From positions 1 to 53,155 of IMG/VR virus record IMGVR_UViG_3300029266_002291: a stretch of 53,155 bases of DNA; one strand, written 5' to 3'. The notes under the pieces were generated by a model. That model saw only the letters and a list, made by a program, of their open reading frames with translations, made no database searches and was not told the DNA's origin. Position numbers and translations under genes: made by a program. This DNA comes from a virus. Within the stretch, counting starts at the first letter, position 1. Every line of letters starts with the position of its first letter. This document shows positions 7,952 to 15,324 of this stretch, piece after piece.

Positions 7952-8514
7952 TGGCTGGTGTCGGCAAGACGGGCCCGATGGCCAAGCGCGAGGCGGAGCG
8001 GATCCGCACGCCTGCGCCCGCCGGAGGTCGCGCGAAGGAGATCACGCCGGACCAGATGGAGCAGCTGCCGTTCGAGATCGAGCTGCTCGTTGAGCCGCCG
8101 GAGCCGGACGAGGCGTGGCACGACATCGCGAAGATGGTCTACGTCGCGCTGCTCCGCGACCCCGCCCGCATCTGGATGGGCCCCGCGGACTGGGCGTACT
8201 GCTACCTGATGACCGAGAGTCTCTCCCGCGAGCTGAAGCCGCAGGTCGTCGGCATCGTGGAGGGCGGCTACGACGCCGAGACCGGCGAGACGATCGCAGG
8301 GCACGTCGCCCGCGAGATCGTGCCCATGAAGGGCAACACGCTGACGGCCATCCAGAAGTGGCTGCAGTCCCTCGGCGTCACCGAGGCCGCCCGCATCGGC
8401 ATGGGCAAGGAGATCACCTTCAACCAGCTGCCGACGGCGACCGCGGAGCCCACCGAGGACGAGGTCGTCGAGACCCGCGAGGGCTTCTTCAGCATCAACG
8501 GGGGCAAGGAGTGA
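7951..8514 (+). CDS. terS: Terminase small subunit
   Basis: The 187-residue protein fits actinophage small terminases. It has a basic N-terminus, a central helix with WMGPADWAYCYLMTESLSRE, and a late segment LTAIQKWLQSLGVTEAARIG. This segment occurs in TerS proteins that recognise the packaging site and load DNA on the large subunit. It lies just upstream of TerL, separated by two small genes. The ATG overlaps the previous stop (TGATG), and its stop overlaps the next GTG. Confidence 0.7.
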   Translation: MAGVGKTGPMAKREAERIRTPAPAGGRAKEITPDQMEQLPFEIELLVEPPEPDEAWHDIAKMVYVALLRDPARIWMGPADWAYCYLMTESLSRELKPQVVGIVEGGYDAETGETIAGHVAREIVPMKGNTLTAIQKWLQSLGVTEAARIGMGKEITFNQLPTATAEPTEDEVVETREGFFSINGGKE

Positions 8515-8744
8515 GCGAGGCGACGAAGAATGCTGTCGAGGACGCCCTGAAGGCACACCTGGCCGACGAAGCGCCCGACACCTACCTCACCGAGTGGGCG
8601 GTGGTAGTCACCGGCGTGACGCCACGGGACACGAACCGGTACCTCTGCTCCTATGCCACCGGCATGTCCCACCACTCGGCGGTGGGGCTGACGCTCTACC
8701 TCCATGAGGACGCCTCGACTCAGGACGAGGTGATCGACGAGTGA
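8511..8744 (+). CDS. Hypothetical protein, 77 aa
   Basis: GTG at 8511 overlaps the TerS stop (GTGA). The acidic protein has a central patterned segment, WAVVVTGVTPRDTNRYLCSY, and TLYLHEDAS near its end. It is probably a compact alpha/beta protein. Similar small genes lie near terminases in other actinophages as far as I recall, but the function is unknown. Confidence 0.6.
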   Translation: MSEATKNAVEDALKAHLADEAPDTYLTEWAVVVTGVTPRDTNRYLCSYATGMSHHSAVGLTLYLHEDASTQDEVIDE

Positions 8745-8953
8745 GTCAGGTCGCCTGGAACGAGCTGGAGGCCGATGACGACGCCTGGCAGACCACCTGG
8801 AGCAACGGCAACACGCAGCTGCACGTCGTGCCCGCGGGCGACCTCCTGATGCACGATGAGGTCGACTGCGCGTGCCAGCCCTACGTCGAAGACCTCGGCG
8901 AGGGCGACACCCTCTACGCCCACAACCCTTGGGACGGGCGGCCGGTGACGTGA
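8741..8953 (+). CDS. Hypothetical protein, 70 aa
   Basis: GTG at 8741 overlaps the previous stop (GTGA). The acidic product contains Cys-Ala-Cys (DCACQPYVEDLG) and a His before it (LLMHDEVD), which could bind a metal. It ends this coupled group. Function unknown. Confidence 0.6.
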   Translation: MSQVAWNELEADDDAWQTTWSNGNTQLHVVPAGDLLMHDEVDCACQPYVEDLGEGDTLYAHNPWDGRPVT

Positions 8954-8967
8954 GCATCCCCGCGTGA

Positions 8968-8973
8968 TACTGT
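8968..8973 (+). promoter_or_regulatory. Putative -10 box TACTGT before terL
   Basis: TGATACTGT sits in the gap after the 70-residue gene, about 30 bases before the strong ribosome site AAAGGAGGTG at 9001-9010. It could start a terminase transcript. No clear -35 element. Confidence 0.4.
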
Positions 8974-9007
8974 TCTGACATCGTTTTGTTTCTACAACCG
9001 AAAGGAG

Positions 9008-9487
9008 GTGATCCCCATCCCATCCCTTCTTGAGGAAGCGGTCAAGCCGCTCGAACCGAATGAGCCGATCCCCCAGGATCTGCTCAACACCGTGACGGTC
9101 TCGCACATCGGTCCTACCTGGGAGCCGAACCCGAACTGGAACGGCGTGAATCTGCTCGGCCCCGAAGGCAAGTACATCCTGCCGGAGTTCTCGCTGGGCT
9201 ACCAGGCATGGGCGTGGGTGCGAGAGAATCTGCTCGCACCCGACTCCAACGACGCCCAACCCACGCCATTCACGCCGACGTTCGAGCAGTACCGCTTCGT
9301 TCTCTGGTGGTACGCCGTCGATAGCCATGGCCGCTTCCTATTTCGCCGCGGTGTTCTGCAGCGATTGAAGGGGTGGGGCGATTTTTTGGCAAGGACCCTC
9401 TTGCCGCAGTCATTTCCGCGATCGAGCTGCTCGGCCCGTGCCGCTTCAAGGGTTGGGCGACCAAGGATCTCCCGCAGTACGGCCTAG
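9008..9487 (+). CDS. terL: Terminase large subunit, N-terminal segment (zero frame)
   Basis: This frame encodes the TerL N-terminus: GPTWEPNPNWNGVNLLGPEG, then YRFVLWWYAVD, then FLFRRGVLQRLKGWG, the lead-in to the ATPase P-loop. Homology stops at GWG near 9379, and the remainder (to 9487) is out of frame. The rest of TerL continues in the -1 frame from about 9388. The start is unclear. The GTG at 9008 is inside the ribosome site AAAGGAGGTG, and no ATG/GTG/TTG follows at normal spacing; ATC at 9017 is spaced correctly but would be a very rare start. Confidence 0.75.
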   Translation: MIPIPSLLEEAVKPLEPNEPIPQDLLNTVTVSHIGPTWEPNPNWNGVNLLGPEGKYILPEFSLGYQAWAWVRENLLAPDSNDAQPTPFTPTFEQYRFVLWWYAVDSHGRFLFRRGVLQRLKGWGDFLARTLLPQSFPRSSCSARAASRVGRPRISRSTA

Positions 9488-12111
9488 ACCCCCAGGGACG
9501 CGCCGTAGTGCGTCGAGGCCTGCCCGTCGCGGCCGAGAACCCCACCGCGTGGGTGCAGATCGCCGCCGTCACCAAGACGCAGCCGCTGGCGCTTGACACT
9601 CCGGTTCGGACTATCAACGGCTGGTCGACGATGGGCGAACTCAAGGTCGGCGATGCCGTTTTCGGCTCCGACGGTCAGCCTGTCCCAGTGGCTCGTGAGA
9701 CCGAGGTGATGCATGGCCTGAAGTGCTACGAGGTCTCCTTCTCCGACGGAGAGAAGATAACGGCCTCGGCTAGCCACGGCTGGACCGTCGAGGGGCGCAA
9801 CGGACACGACGACGGCTTCATCAAGGAGACGTTGTCCACCGAGGAGCTGGCCGAGCGCTGGGATCGGAAACGCTGGCGATTCCGCATCCCGATCGTGCCG
9901 ATCATCACCGAAGATCGTGACCTGCCGCTCGACCCCTACATGCTCGGGCTGTGGCTCGGGGATGGCGCGACCGCTGACTCCACGATTGCCATCGACTGGC
10001 GACTACGTGACGAGATCGAAAGCATCGTTCAGCCGTACGTCGGTCTGGATGAAGAAGTGATCTGGAAGTACCAGAAGGGGAACTCCGGCACGTTCCGCAT
10101 CAGGACACGCCAGTACGTTTGCCCGCGCGGTCATCACTACGTGGACAACTACTGCATCCAGGCGGGCAACAAGGTGTGCCGCACCTGTATTCGTCTTGGC
10201 AAGGCGGGGCGCGCAGATGCACCCACCATCCCGACGTTCCGTGAGAAGCTGCGCGACATCGGAGTGCTGGGGGACAAGCACATCCCCGACAGTTACTTCC
10301 AGGCCGGGAGCAACCAGCGCCTCGCACTGCTTCAGGGTCTGATGGACTCCGACGGTGGCATCAGCCCCGGTGGCCGCGCCACCTTCACCAACAAGAACCT
10401 TGAGCTGATTGAGGGGATCTGTGAGATTCTCTCCTCTCTGGGGATTCGATGGAATGTGCAGCCCGCCGATAATGGCGCCCAACGAGTCCAGTTCACCCCC
10501 TGGGCGGCACTCAATCCCTTCCGCCTGGGTTACAAGAGGGAGCGGGTCCAGAGGGAGCGCCGTTACGCCCATCGCAGTATCGTTGGCGTCCGCGAGGTTG
10601 AGTCGGTCCCGGTGAAGTGCATCGGCATCGATACCGATGACCACCTGTTCCAGGTCGGATACTCGGGCATTCTCACGCACAACACTCAGAACACGATGTT
10701 GTTGATGCCTGGGCTCTTTAGTGACGAATGCAAGAGCAAGGCGCACATGCGCAACGACTCCATTGGCGTCACCAAGGTGACAGCTTTCCGTGGGCGCCGT
10801 CAGATTCAGGCTGTCACCTCAAACCCCCGCGCCCTGGAGGGCGGTCGCCCCTCACTGGTGATCAAGAACGAGACCGAGCACTGGATCGAGACGAACAACG
10901 GCTGGGCCATGGACAAGGCCATTGACCGCAACGCGGCGAAGTCCCGCAAGGGCGCCGCCCGGTCGCTGGCCATCTGCAACGCCCCCGAGCCGTCCGAGGA
11001 GTCCGTCGGCCTGAAGGAGCGCAACGCCTACCTCCGCGAGGTCGAGGGCACCGCGTTCAAGACCGGCGTCCTCTACGACTCCCTGGAGTTGGCGGAGTCC
11101 GTCACCCTCTACCCGCCGGGCATCGACCACCTGGAGCCGGAGTTCCAGGAGCCACTCGTCTACGAGTGGATCGAGTACGCGATCAAGAAGGTCCGCGGCG
11201 ACTCGTGGTGGCTGGACCCCGAGCGCATCGCCGCAGACATCCTGGACACCAAGGACTCCGACAACGGCGGCCTGTCCGAGGCCCGCCGGTTCTTCTTCAA
11301 CCAGACGATCGCCGCCGAGGACGCCTGGGTCCTTCCACAGGCTGTGGATCTCGCTGTGGACCCGTTGGTCGGCGCGCTGCGCACCCGCACCGCCGACGTC
11401 ATCCGCATCGGCTGGGAGCCCGTACGCCCCGACGAGCCGATCGTCATGTTCTTCGACGGCTCGAAGTCCGACGACGCCACCGCGCTGATCGGCTGCCGCC
11501 TGTCCGACGGCTACACCTTCACCATCGGCATCTGGCAGGCCCCACCGGGCCGGAGGCGCCGCGGGAAGAACTCCTGGCTGGCTCCCCGCGGTGAGGTCGA
11601 CACGCGCGTTGACGAGGCGTTCGAGCGGTTCACCGTCGTCGCCTTCTGGGCCGACCCCAGCCACGCCAAGGACGACGAGGACGGCGCGGGCTACTGGGAC
11701 GGCTTGATCGACGAGTGGCACCGCCTGCACAAGAACGAGCTGCTGCACTGGTCGACGAAGACGGGCGCCGAGCAGCACTCCATCCTATGGGACATGTCCT
11801 CGCCGCAGCGCACCAAGATGTTCGTCGCCGCGGCCGAGCGCACGGTCGCCGAGTTCGAGCGCCGCGACGAGCACAACGACATCGCCCCCACGTTCTCCAT
11901 CGACGGCAACCCGCGCCTCATGGAGCACCTCAAGAACGCCAAGATGGCGCCGAGCAACTTCGGCGTCGGCCTGCGCAAGGAGGGCCGTGAGAGTCTGCGT
12001 AAGATCGACGCTGCGGTCTGCCTGGTCGGCGCCCGACTCTTGCGTCGGATTGTGCTCAATGCCGAACCCGAGCCCGAGGAGCAGAAGGGCGGTTGGGCCT
12101 GGGCCGACTGA
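9373..12111 (+). CDS. terL: Terminase large subunit, main segment (-1 frame), with intein
   Basis: This frame continues TerL from GKDPLAAVISAIELLG onward. After removal of the intein (9583-10683) the exteins join as VTKTQ-TQNTM. The ATPase region holds the Walker B-like LVIKNETEHW. The nuclease domain starts at MFFDGSKSDDATALIG and continues with FWADPSHAKDD and KIDAAVCLVGARLL. These are the packaging motor ATPase and the RNase H-like nuclease that cuts concatemers. The GTG at 9373 has no ribosome site, so independent translation is unlikely. The product is probably made by -1 frameshifting from the upstream frame, unless a base is missing in the T-run. Confidence 0.88.
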   Translation: MGRFFGKDPLAAVISAIELLGPCRFKGWATKDLPQYGLDPQGRAVVRRGLPVAAENPTAWVQIAAVTKTQPLALDTPVRTINGWSTMGELKVGDAVFGSDGQPVPVARETEVMHGLKCYEVSFSDGEKITASASHGWTVEGRNGHDDGFIKETLSTEELAERWDRKRWRFRIPIVPIITEDRDLPLDPYMLGLWLGDGATADSTIAIDWRLRDEIESIVQPYVGLDEEVIWKYQKGNSGTFRIRTRQYVCPRGHHYVDNYCIQAGNKVCRTCIRLGKAGRADAPTIPTFREKLRDIGVLGDKHIPDSYFQAGSNQRLALLQGLMDSDGGISPGGRATFTNKNLELIEGICEILSSLGIRWNVQPADNGAQRVQFTPWAALNPFRLGYKRERVQRERRYAHRSIVGVREVESVPVKCIGIDTDDHLFQVGYSGILTHNTQNTMLLMPGLFSDECKSKAHMRNDSIGVTKVTAFRGRRQIQAVTSNPRALEGGRPSLVIKNETEHWIETNNGWAMDKAIDRNAAKSRKGAARSLAICNAPEPSEESVGLKERNAYLREVEGTAFKTGVLYDSLELAESVTLYPPGIDHLEPEFQEPLVYEWIEYAIKKVRGDSWWLDPERIAADILDTKDSDNGGLSEARRFFFNQTIAAEDAWVLPQAVDLAVDPLVGALRTRTADVIRIGWEPVRPDEPIVMFFDGSKSDDATALIGCRLSDGYTFTIGIWQAPPGRRRRGKNSWLAPRGEVDTRVDEAFERFTVVAFWADPSHAKDDEDGAGYWDGLIDEWHRLHKNELLHWSTKTGAEQHSILWDMSSPQRTKMFVAAAERTVAEFERRDEHNDIAPTFSIDGNPRLMEHLKNAKMAPSNFGVGLRKEGRESLRKIDAAVCLVGARLLRRIVLNAEPEPEEQKGGWAWAD
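9382..9388 (+). other. terL: Candidate -1 frameshift heptamer T TTT TTG inside the terL P-loop
   Basis: In the upstream frame the codons read GGC GAT TTT TTG. Slipping back one base gives TTT TTT GGC AAG GAC and restores TerL. The joined product would read GWGDFFGKDP (or GWGDFLGKDP), while my expectation from related TerL proteins is GWGKDP. So an extra segment is present whether the shift is translational or the T-run has lost a base. Confidence 0.6.
9583..10683 (+). mobile_element. Class 3-type intein with LAGLIDADG endonuclease in TerL
   Basis: The 367-residue element starts with Pro (PLALDTPVRTINGWSTMGEL) rather than Cys/Ser, and ends LTHN before Thr. Block B reads ITASASHGWTV, with Trp two after the His. 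Block F has Cys in VKCIGIDTDDHLF, and block G has Thr before His-Asn. This Trp-Cys-Thr set plus the missing N-terminal nucleophile is the mark of class 3 inteins. The endonuclease motifs are MLGLWLGDG and LLQGLMDSDGG. A zinc-ribbon-like insert (YVCPRGHHYV with NKVCRTCIR) lies between them. The frame is intact. Confidence 0.88.
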
Positions 12112-12114
12112 GGG

Positions 12115-12120
12115 TAAGCT
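12115..12120 (+). promoter_or_regulatory. Putative -10 box TAAGCT before the polysaccharide lyase gene
   Basis: GGGTAAGCTG lies four bases after the terL stop and 28 bases before the next ATG, which has its own CCTGGAGG ribosome site. Together with the terminator at 13033 it would make the lyase gene a self-contained cassette. Confidence 0.45.
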
Positions 12121-12148
12121 GTGAACCACGACAATCCTGGAGGCAACC

Positions 12149-13027
12149 ATGCCCGTCAACGTCCCCACGAACGAGGAGTTCGACGCGCTGGAGAAGCGCG
12201 TCGCCGCTCTCGAGAGCATCCCCACCCAGCCGGAGCCGGAGCCGGAGCCCGAGCCGGAGCCCCCCGCCCCCGAGCCGACCCCTGAGCCCCCGGCGCCCGA
12301 GCCCGTCGGGGATCCCCGTGGACCCTCCGGCGACACCGTCATCTGGCAGTGGGACCCCGCCGAGACCCTGGCCAAGCCGGGTGTCTGGCGGCACCTCCAG
12401 AACGCCGAGACTTCGAGTTCCAACCAGCTCGTCAGCGCCTGGCCGAACGGGACGGCGACCCGGACCACGCTGCCCGTCGTCGATGGCGAGAAGGTGGTCC
12501 TCTTCGAGTGCCGCCCAGGCGACGTAGGCGGCGGCAGCGGCAACCGTTCCGAGCTGTCCGGCGCGCTGCAGTCCTGGCGGTTCAAGGAGGGCGACGAGCG
12601 GTGGTTGCAGTACCGCATCGCCTTCCCCGAGGGCTTCGAGATCACCGGGCCCGGCTTCTTCATCGTCACGCAGTTCCACTCGGGCATCGGCTCCCCGCCG
12701 GTCAGCGTGAGCTTCGACGACGCTCGGAACCTCCGTGTCGGCGGCAACGTCCCCGGCGCCCCGAGCAACCTCCTGCTCAGCAAGGCCGACTTCGACGCCC
12801 GGCGTGGCACCTGGCTCGACGTGAACCTGCACCTGATCAACTCGCAGGACCCCGCCAAGGGCGGCCTGGAGGTCCACTTGGACGGCGAGCTGGTCATCCC
12901 GTGGCACAGCCGCGCGACGATGCTCTCGGCCGAGAACTACGTCAAGATCGGCATGTACCGCAACCCCGCGATCACGTCGACCAACCGCATCGCCTTCGGC
13001 GCCGGGATGCGGCTCACCGCTCCGTGA
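12149..13027 (+). CDS. Polysaccharide lyase, heparinase I-like concanavalin fold
   Basis: The 292-residue protein begins with a short heptad helix (EEFDALEKRVAALES). A Pro-Glu repeat linker (about residues 28-52) follows, then a beta-rich domain. That domain shows features I associate with the Polysacc_lyase (heparin lyase I-like) family: a GNRSEL segment, YRIAFPEGFEI, FFIVTQFHS, LEVHLDGELVI and the near-terminal YVKIGMYRNP. Such enzymes cleave acidic polysaccharides by beta-elimination. There is no signal peptide. The coiled-coil plus linker resembles a virion attachment stalk, so a particle-bound depolymerase is possible. Its place between terminase and portal, with its own promoter and terminator, suggests a transferred cassette. 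Confidence 0.65.
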   Translation: MPVNVPTNEEFDALEKRVAALESIPTQPEPEPEPEPEPPAPEPTPEPPAPEPVGDPRGPSGDTVIWQWDPAETLAKPGVWRHLQNAETSSSNQLVSAWPNGTATRTTLPVVDGEKVVLFECRPGDVGGGSGNRSELSGALQSWRFKEGDERWLQYRIAFPEGFEITGPGFFIVTQFHSGIGSPPVSVSFDDARNLRVGGNVPGAPSNLLLSKADFDARRGTWLDVNLHLINSQDPAKGGLEVHLDGELVIPWHSRATMLSAENYVKIGMYRNPAITSTNRIAFGAGMRLTAP

Positions 13028-13032
13028 TCCAT

Positions 13033-13067
13033 CGGCCCCGCCTCCAGGTCTAGCGGGGGCGGGGCCG
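13033..13067 (+). terminator. Hairpin terminator after the lyase gene
   Basis: CGGCCCCGCC pairs with GGCGGGGCCG (10 bp) around a 15-base loop, starting six bases after the stop. The following sequence is CCTCGTCC without a T-run. It insulates the lyase gene from the portal promoter. Confidence 0.6.
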
Positions 13068-13085
13068 CCTCGTCCGAGCGGAAGG

Positions 13086-13091
13086 TACTCT
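13086..13091 (+). promoter_or_regulatory. Leaderless-type promoter of the portal gene (TACTCT, 6 bases before ATG)
   Basis: TACTCT is followed by exactly six bases and then the portal ATG, so the transcript would start at or next to the start codon. No well-placed Shine-Dalgarno is present. The same spacing occurs before the genes at 16223 and 25612. Confidence 0.55.
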
Positions 13092-13097
13092 GTCAGC

Positions 13098-14528
13098 ATG
13101 GTGATGAGTCCGACGCGCGTGATCGGGAAGTGCGTCGACGACTTCCCCGCCTTCCGCCGGGCCCGCGGCCGGGCCAACTCCCTGGACTACTGGATCCGCG
13201 GGGAGCAGGGCACCGACCGCGCGATCGGCGAGGAGGGCACCGGCATCTACGTGCCGAACCCCTACTCGCAGACCGACGAGCACATCGACCTTTCGACCCG
13301 CTCCTACACCCCGTGGGCCGGTCTGGTCGTCGACACCCTCGCCCAGACCATGTTCCTCGAGGGCGTCCGCATGCCAGGTCAGCAGGAGAACCTGCAGGCG
13401 TGGGAGGCATGGCAGCGGAACAGCTGGGACGCCTACCAGGCGCAGATCTACCGCGGCGCCCTCGGCCACGGCATCGCCTACGCCTCCGCGCTGCCCGGCA
13501 ACGACCGGCTGACCGGCAAGCGGATCCCGAAGCTCAAGGGCCACTCCGCGCGCTCCATGGCCGCGTTCTACGACGAGGACGACGAGGACGAGTTCCCGAC
13601 GCACTCGATCAAGGCCACGCCGTACCGGATGGACGACGGTGAGTGGGGCTGGAACGTCCGCTACATGGACGAGGAGGCGATCCACTACCTCTCCTGCAAG
13701 GGCGACGGCACCGACACTCGCGACTGGTCCTACATCTCCTACGAGGTGCACGGCATGGGCGTTTGCCCCGTCGTGCGGTACACCAACCTCATCGACCTCG
13801 ACGGCCGCGTCACCGGTGAGATCGAGCCGGTCATCCCCGTCCTGCGGCGCATCGACCAGAACACCTACGACCGCCTGATCGTGCAGCGCTTCGGTGCGTG
13901 GAAGGTCCGGTACATCACCGGCCTGGTCAAGCCGAAGAACATGACCGAGGAGGACTATCGGAAGGGCATGGCGAAGCTGCGCGTCGGCGACTTCCTCACC
14001 TCAGAGTCCTCGGACACGAAGTTCGGCTCGCTGGAGGAGACTCAGCTGGCGGGCTTCATTGCAGCCTCCGACAAGGACTTGCGCGACCTCGCCGCGGTCC
14101 GCCAGATGCCGCCCCATGCCCTGGGCGGCGAGGCCCCGCAGATGCAGCCCGAGAGCCTTGCGGCGATCAATGCAAGCCTCATGAAGCGCTCGCTGGAGCG
14201 CCGCACGTCGTTCGGCGAGTCCCACGAGCGCCTGTTCCGCCTGTCGGCGGTGCTCATGGGCAACAGTGCCGAGGCGGAGGCCTGGAACATGCAGGTCCGT
14301 TGGCGCGACACCGAGACCCGCTCGCTTTCCCAGACGGCGGACGCGCTCGGCAAGATCGCCCAGCAGCTGAAGGTGCCCGTCGAGATGCTGTGGGAGCGCA
14401 TCGAGGGCTGGACCGACTCCGACACCGAGCGGGCCAAGGACTTGGTCGAGAGCGGCACGATCGACGCCCTGATCGCCGACTTCGAGTCCAACGGCTTGCT
14501 CAACCCCCAGCAGCCCGCTACGGTCTGA
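13098..14528 (+). CDS. Portal protein
   Basis: The 476-residue protein has the SPP1 gp6-like portal pattern. It has an N-terminal segment with YTPWAGLVVDTLAQTMFLEG, a central beta region with GVCPVVRYTNLIDLDGRVTG, and VIPVLRRIDQNTYDRLIVQR. The late helical part includes RQMPPHALGGEAPQMQPESL and ends in repeated helices. The portal forms the ring at one capsid vertex through which TerL pumps DNA and to which the neck attaches. The size is normal for actinophage siphoviruses. It follows a leaderless-type promoter and precedes the MuF-like gene by two small genes. Confidence 0.88.
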   Translation: MVMSPTRVIGKCVDDFPAFRRARGRANSLDYWIRGEQGTDRAIGEEGTGIYVPNPYSQTDEHIDLSTRSYTPWAGLVVDTLAQTMFLEGVRMPGQQENLQAWEAWQRNSWDAYQAQIYRGALGHGIAYASALPGNDRLTGKRIPKLKGHSARSMAAFYDEDDEDEFPTHSIKATPYRMDDGEWGWNVRYMDEEAIHYLSCKGDGTDTRDWSYISYEVHGMGVCPVVRYTNLIDLDGRVTGEIEPVIPVLRRIDQNTYDRLIVQRFGAWKVRYITGLVKPKNMTEEDYRKGMAKLRVGDFLTSESSDTKFGSLEETQLAGFIAASDKDLRDLAAVRQMPPHALGGEAPQMQPESLAAINASLMKRSLERRTSFGESHERLFRLSAVLMGNSAEAEAWNMQVRWRDTETRSLSQTADALGKIAQQLKVPVEMLWERIEGWTDSDTERAKDLVESGTIDALIADFESNGLLNPQQPATV

Positions 14529-14530
14529 CG

Positions 14531-14962
14531 ATGCGTGAGATCACCCAGCTGTACGTCCAGGGATCGAACCGGACGGACGGGCACACCAACGACGGCATCC
14601 CCGGCGACTGCTGGCGGGCCGCCCTCGCCAGTTTGCTCGACCTGGACGTCGAGGAGGTTCCGCACTTCGGGCTGTACGTTTCGTGGTGGCTGGAGAGCCG
14701 TCGCTGGATGCGCAGTCGCGGGGTCGACCTGGCCTACTACTACGCCAGTGACTGGATCGGCGCGGACTCGGGTCCGCCGATGGTGCTGGATGGCCCGAGC
14801 CCCCGCGGCCCGTTCCGTCACTGTGTAGTCGGGCTCCCCGGCACCGGCGAGCTCGTCTGGGATCCGCACCCGACCCGGATGGGCCTGGTCGAGGTCGAGG
14901 GCTTCTTCATGATCACCGAGCCGTACGACAACTTGCCTGACCGCTTGATGCTGGAGGCATGA
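14531..14962 (+). CDS. Papain-like cysteine peptidase-type protein, 143 aa
   Basis: The segment GIPGDCWRAALASLLDLDVE is the nucleophile helix pattern of papain-fold proteins (Cys27). His97 in PFRHCVVGLPGTG and Asp111 in LVWDPHPTR are well placed to complete a Cys-His-Asp triad. Related small proteins occur in phages and bacteria. Substrate and role are unknown; a peptidase, an amidase or a toxin-like activity are all possible. It begins two bases after the portal stop. Confidence 0.55.
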   Translation: MREITQLYVQGSNRTDGHTNDGIPGDCWRAALASLLDLDVEEVPHFGLYVSWWLESRRWMRSRGVDLAYYYASDWIGADSGPPMVLDGPSPRGPFRHCVVGLPGTGELVWDPHPTRMGLVEVEGFFMITEPYDNLPDRLMLEA

Positions 14963-14964
14963 CG

Positions 14965-15324
14965 ATGGCTGACTGTTCATTCTGCGAGATCGTCGCTGGG
15001 CGGGCCCCGGCAACCATCCTTGCAACATGGCTCGGAGCTATGGTGATTGAGCCATTGAACCCAGTTGTGCCGGGCCATGTACTTGTGATTCCGCGCGAAC
15101 ACGTCACCGACTGGGTTGATCCTGGTCGCGAGGAGCACGACGGTTACGGTCTGCGCTTCGCCGTTGCGTTGGCCCAAGAGTACGCCCGGCGTGAGAGCAT
15201 CGGCGATTGCAACCTCATCACCTCCCGAGGTCCGGCGGCGACACAGACTGTTGGACACCTTCATCTTCACATCGTTCCGCGTCATGAGGGTGATGGCCTG
15301 GCGCTGCCATGGACCGAGCAATGA
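14965..15324 (+). CDS. HIT-family nucleotide-binding hydrolase
   Basis: The 119-residue protein has the HIT layout. It starts CSFCEIVAG, has PGHVLVIPREHVTDW in the middle, and carries the histidine triad in TVGHLHLHIVPR (His-x-His-x-His). These enzymes hydrolyse nucleotide phosphoramidates or dinucleoside polyphosphates. I chose ATG 14965 because GGAGG is seven bases upstream; an ATG at 14959 overlaps the previous stop. The codon use is more A/T-rich than the neighbouring portal gene, which suggests separate acquisition. Its place within a head-gene operon is unusual. Confidence 0.85.
   Translation: MADCSFCEIVAGRAPATILATWLGAMVIEPLNPVVPGHVLVIPREHVTDWVDPGREEHDGYGLRFAVALAQEYARRESIGDCNLITSRGPAATQTVGHLHLHIVPRHEGDGLALPWTEQ

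Noticed and set aside
12230-12305. Repeat-like Pro-Glu coding stretch as a mobile or satellite repeat
   Set aside because: It is an in-frame protein linker of the lyase, not a DNA element.
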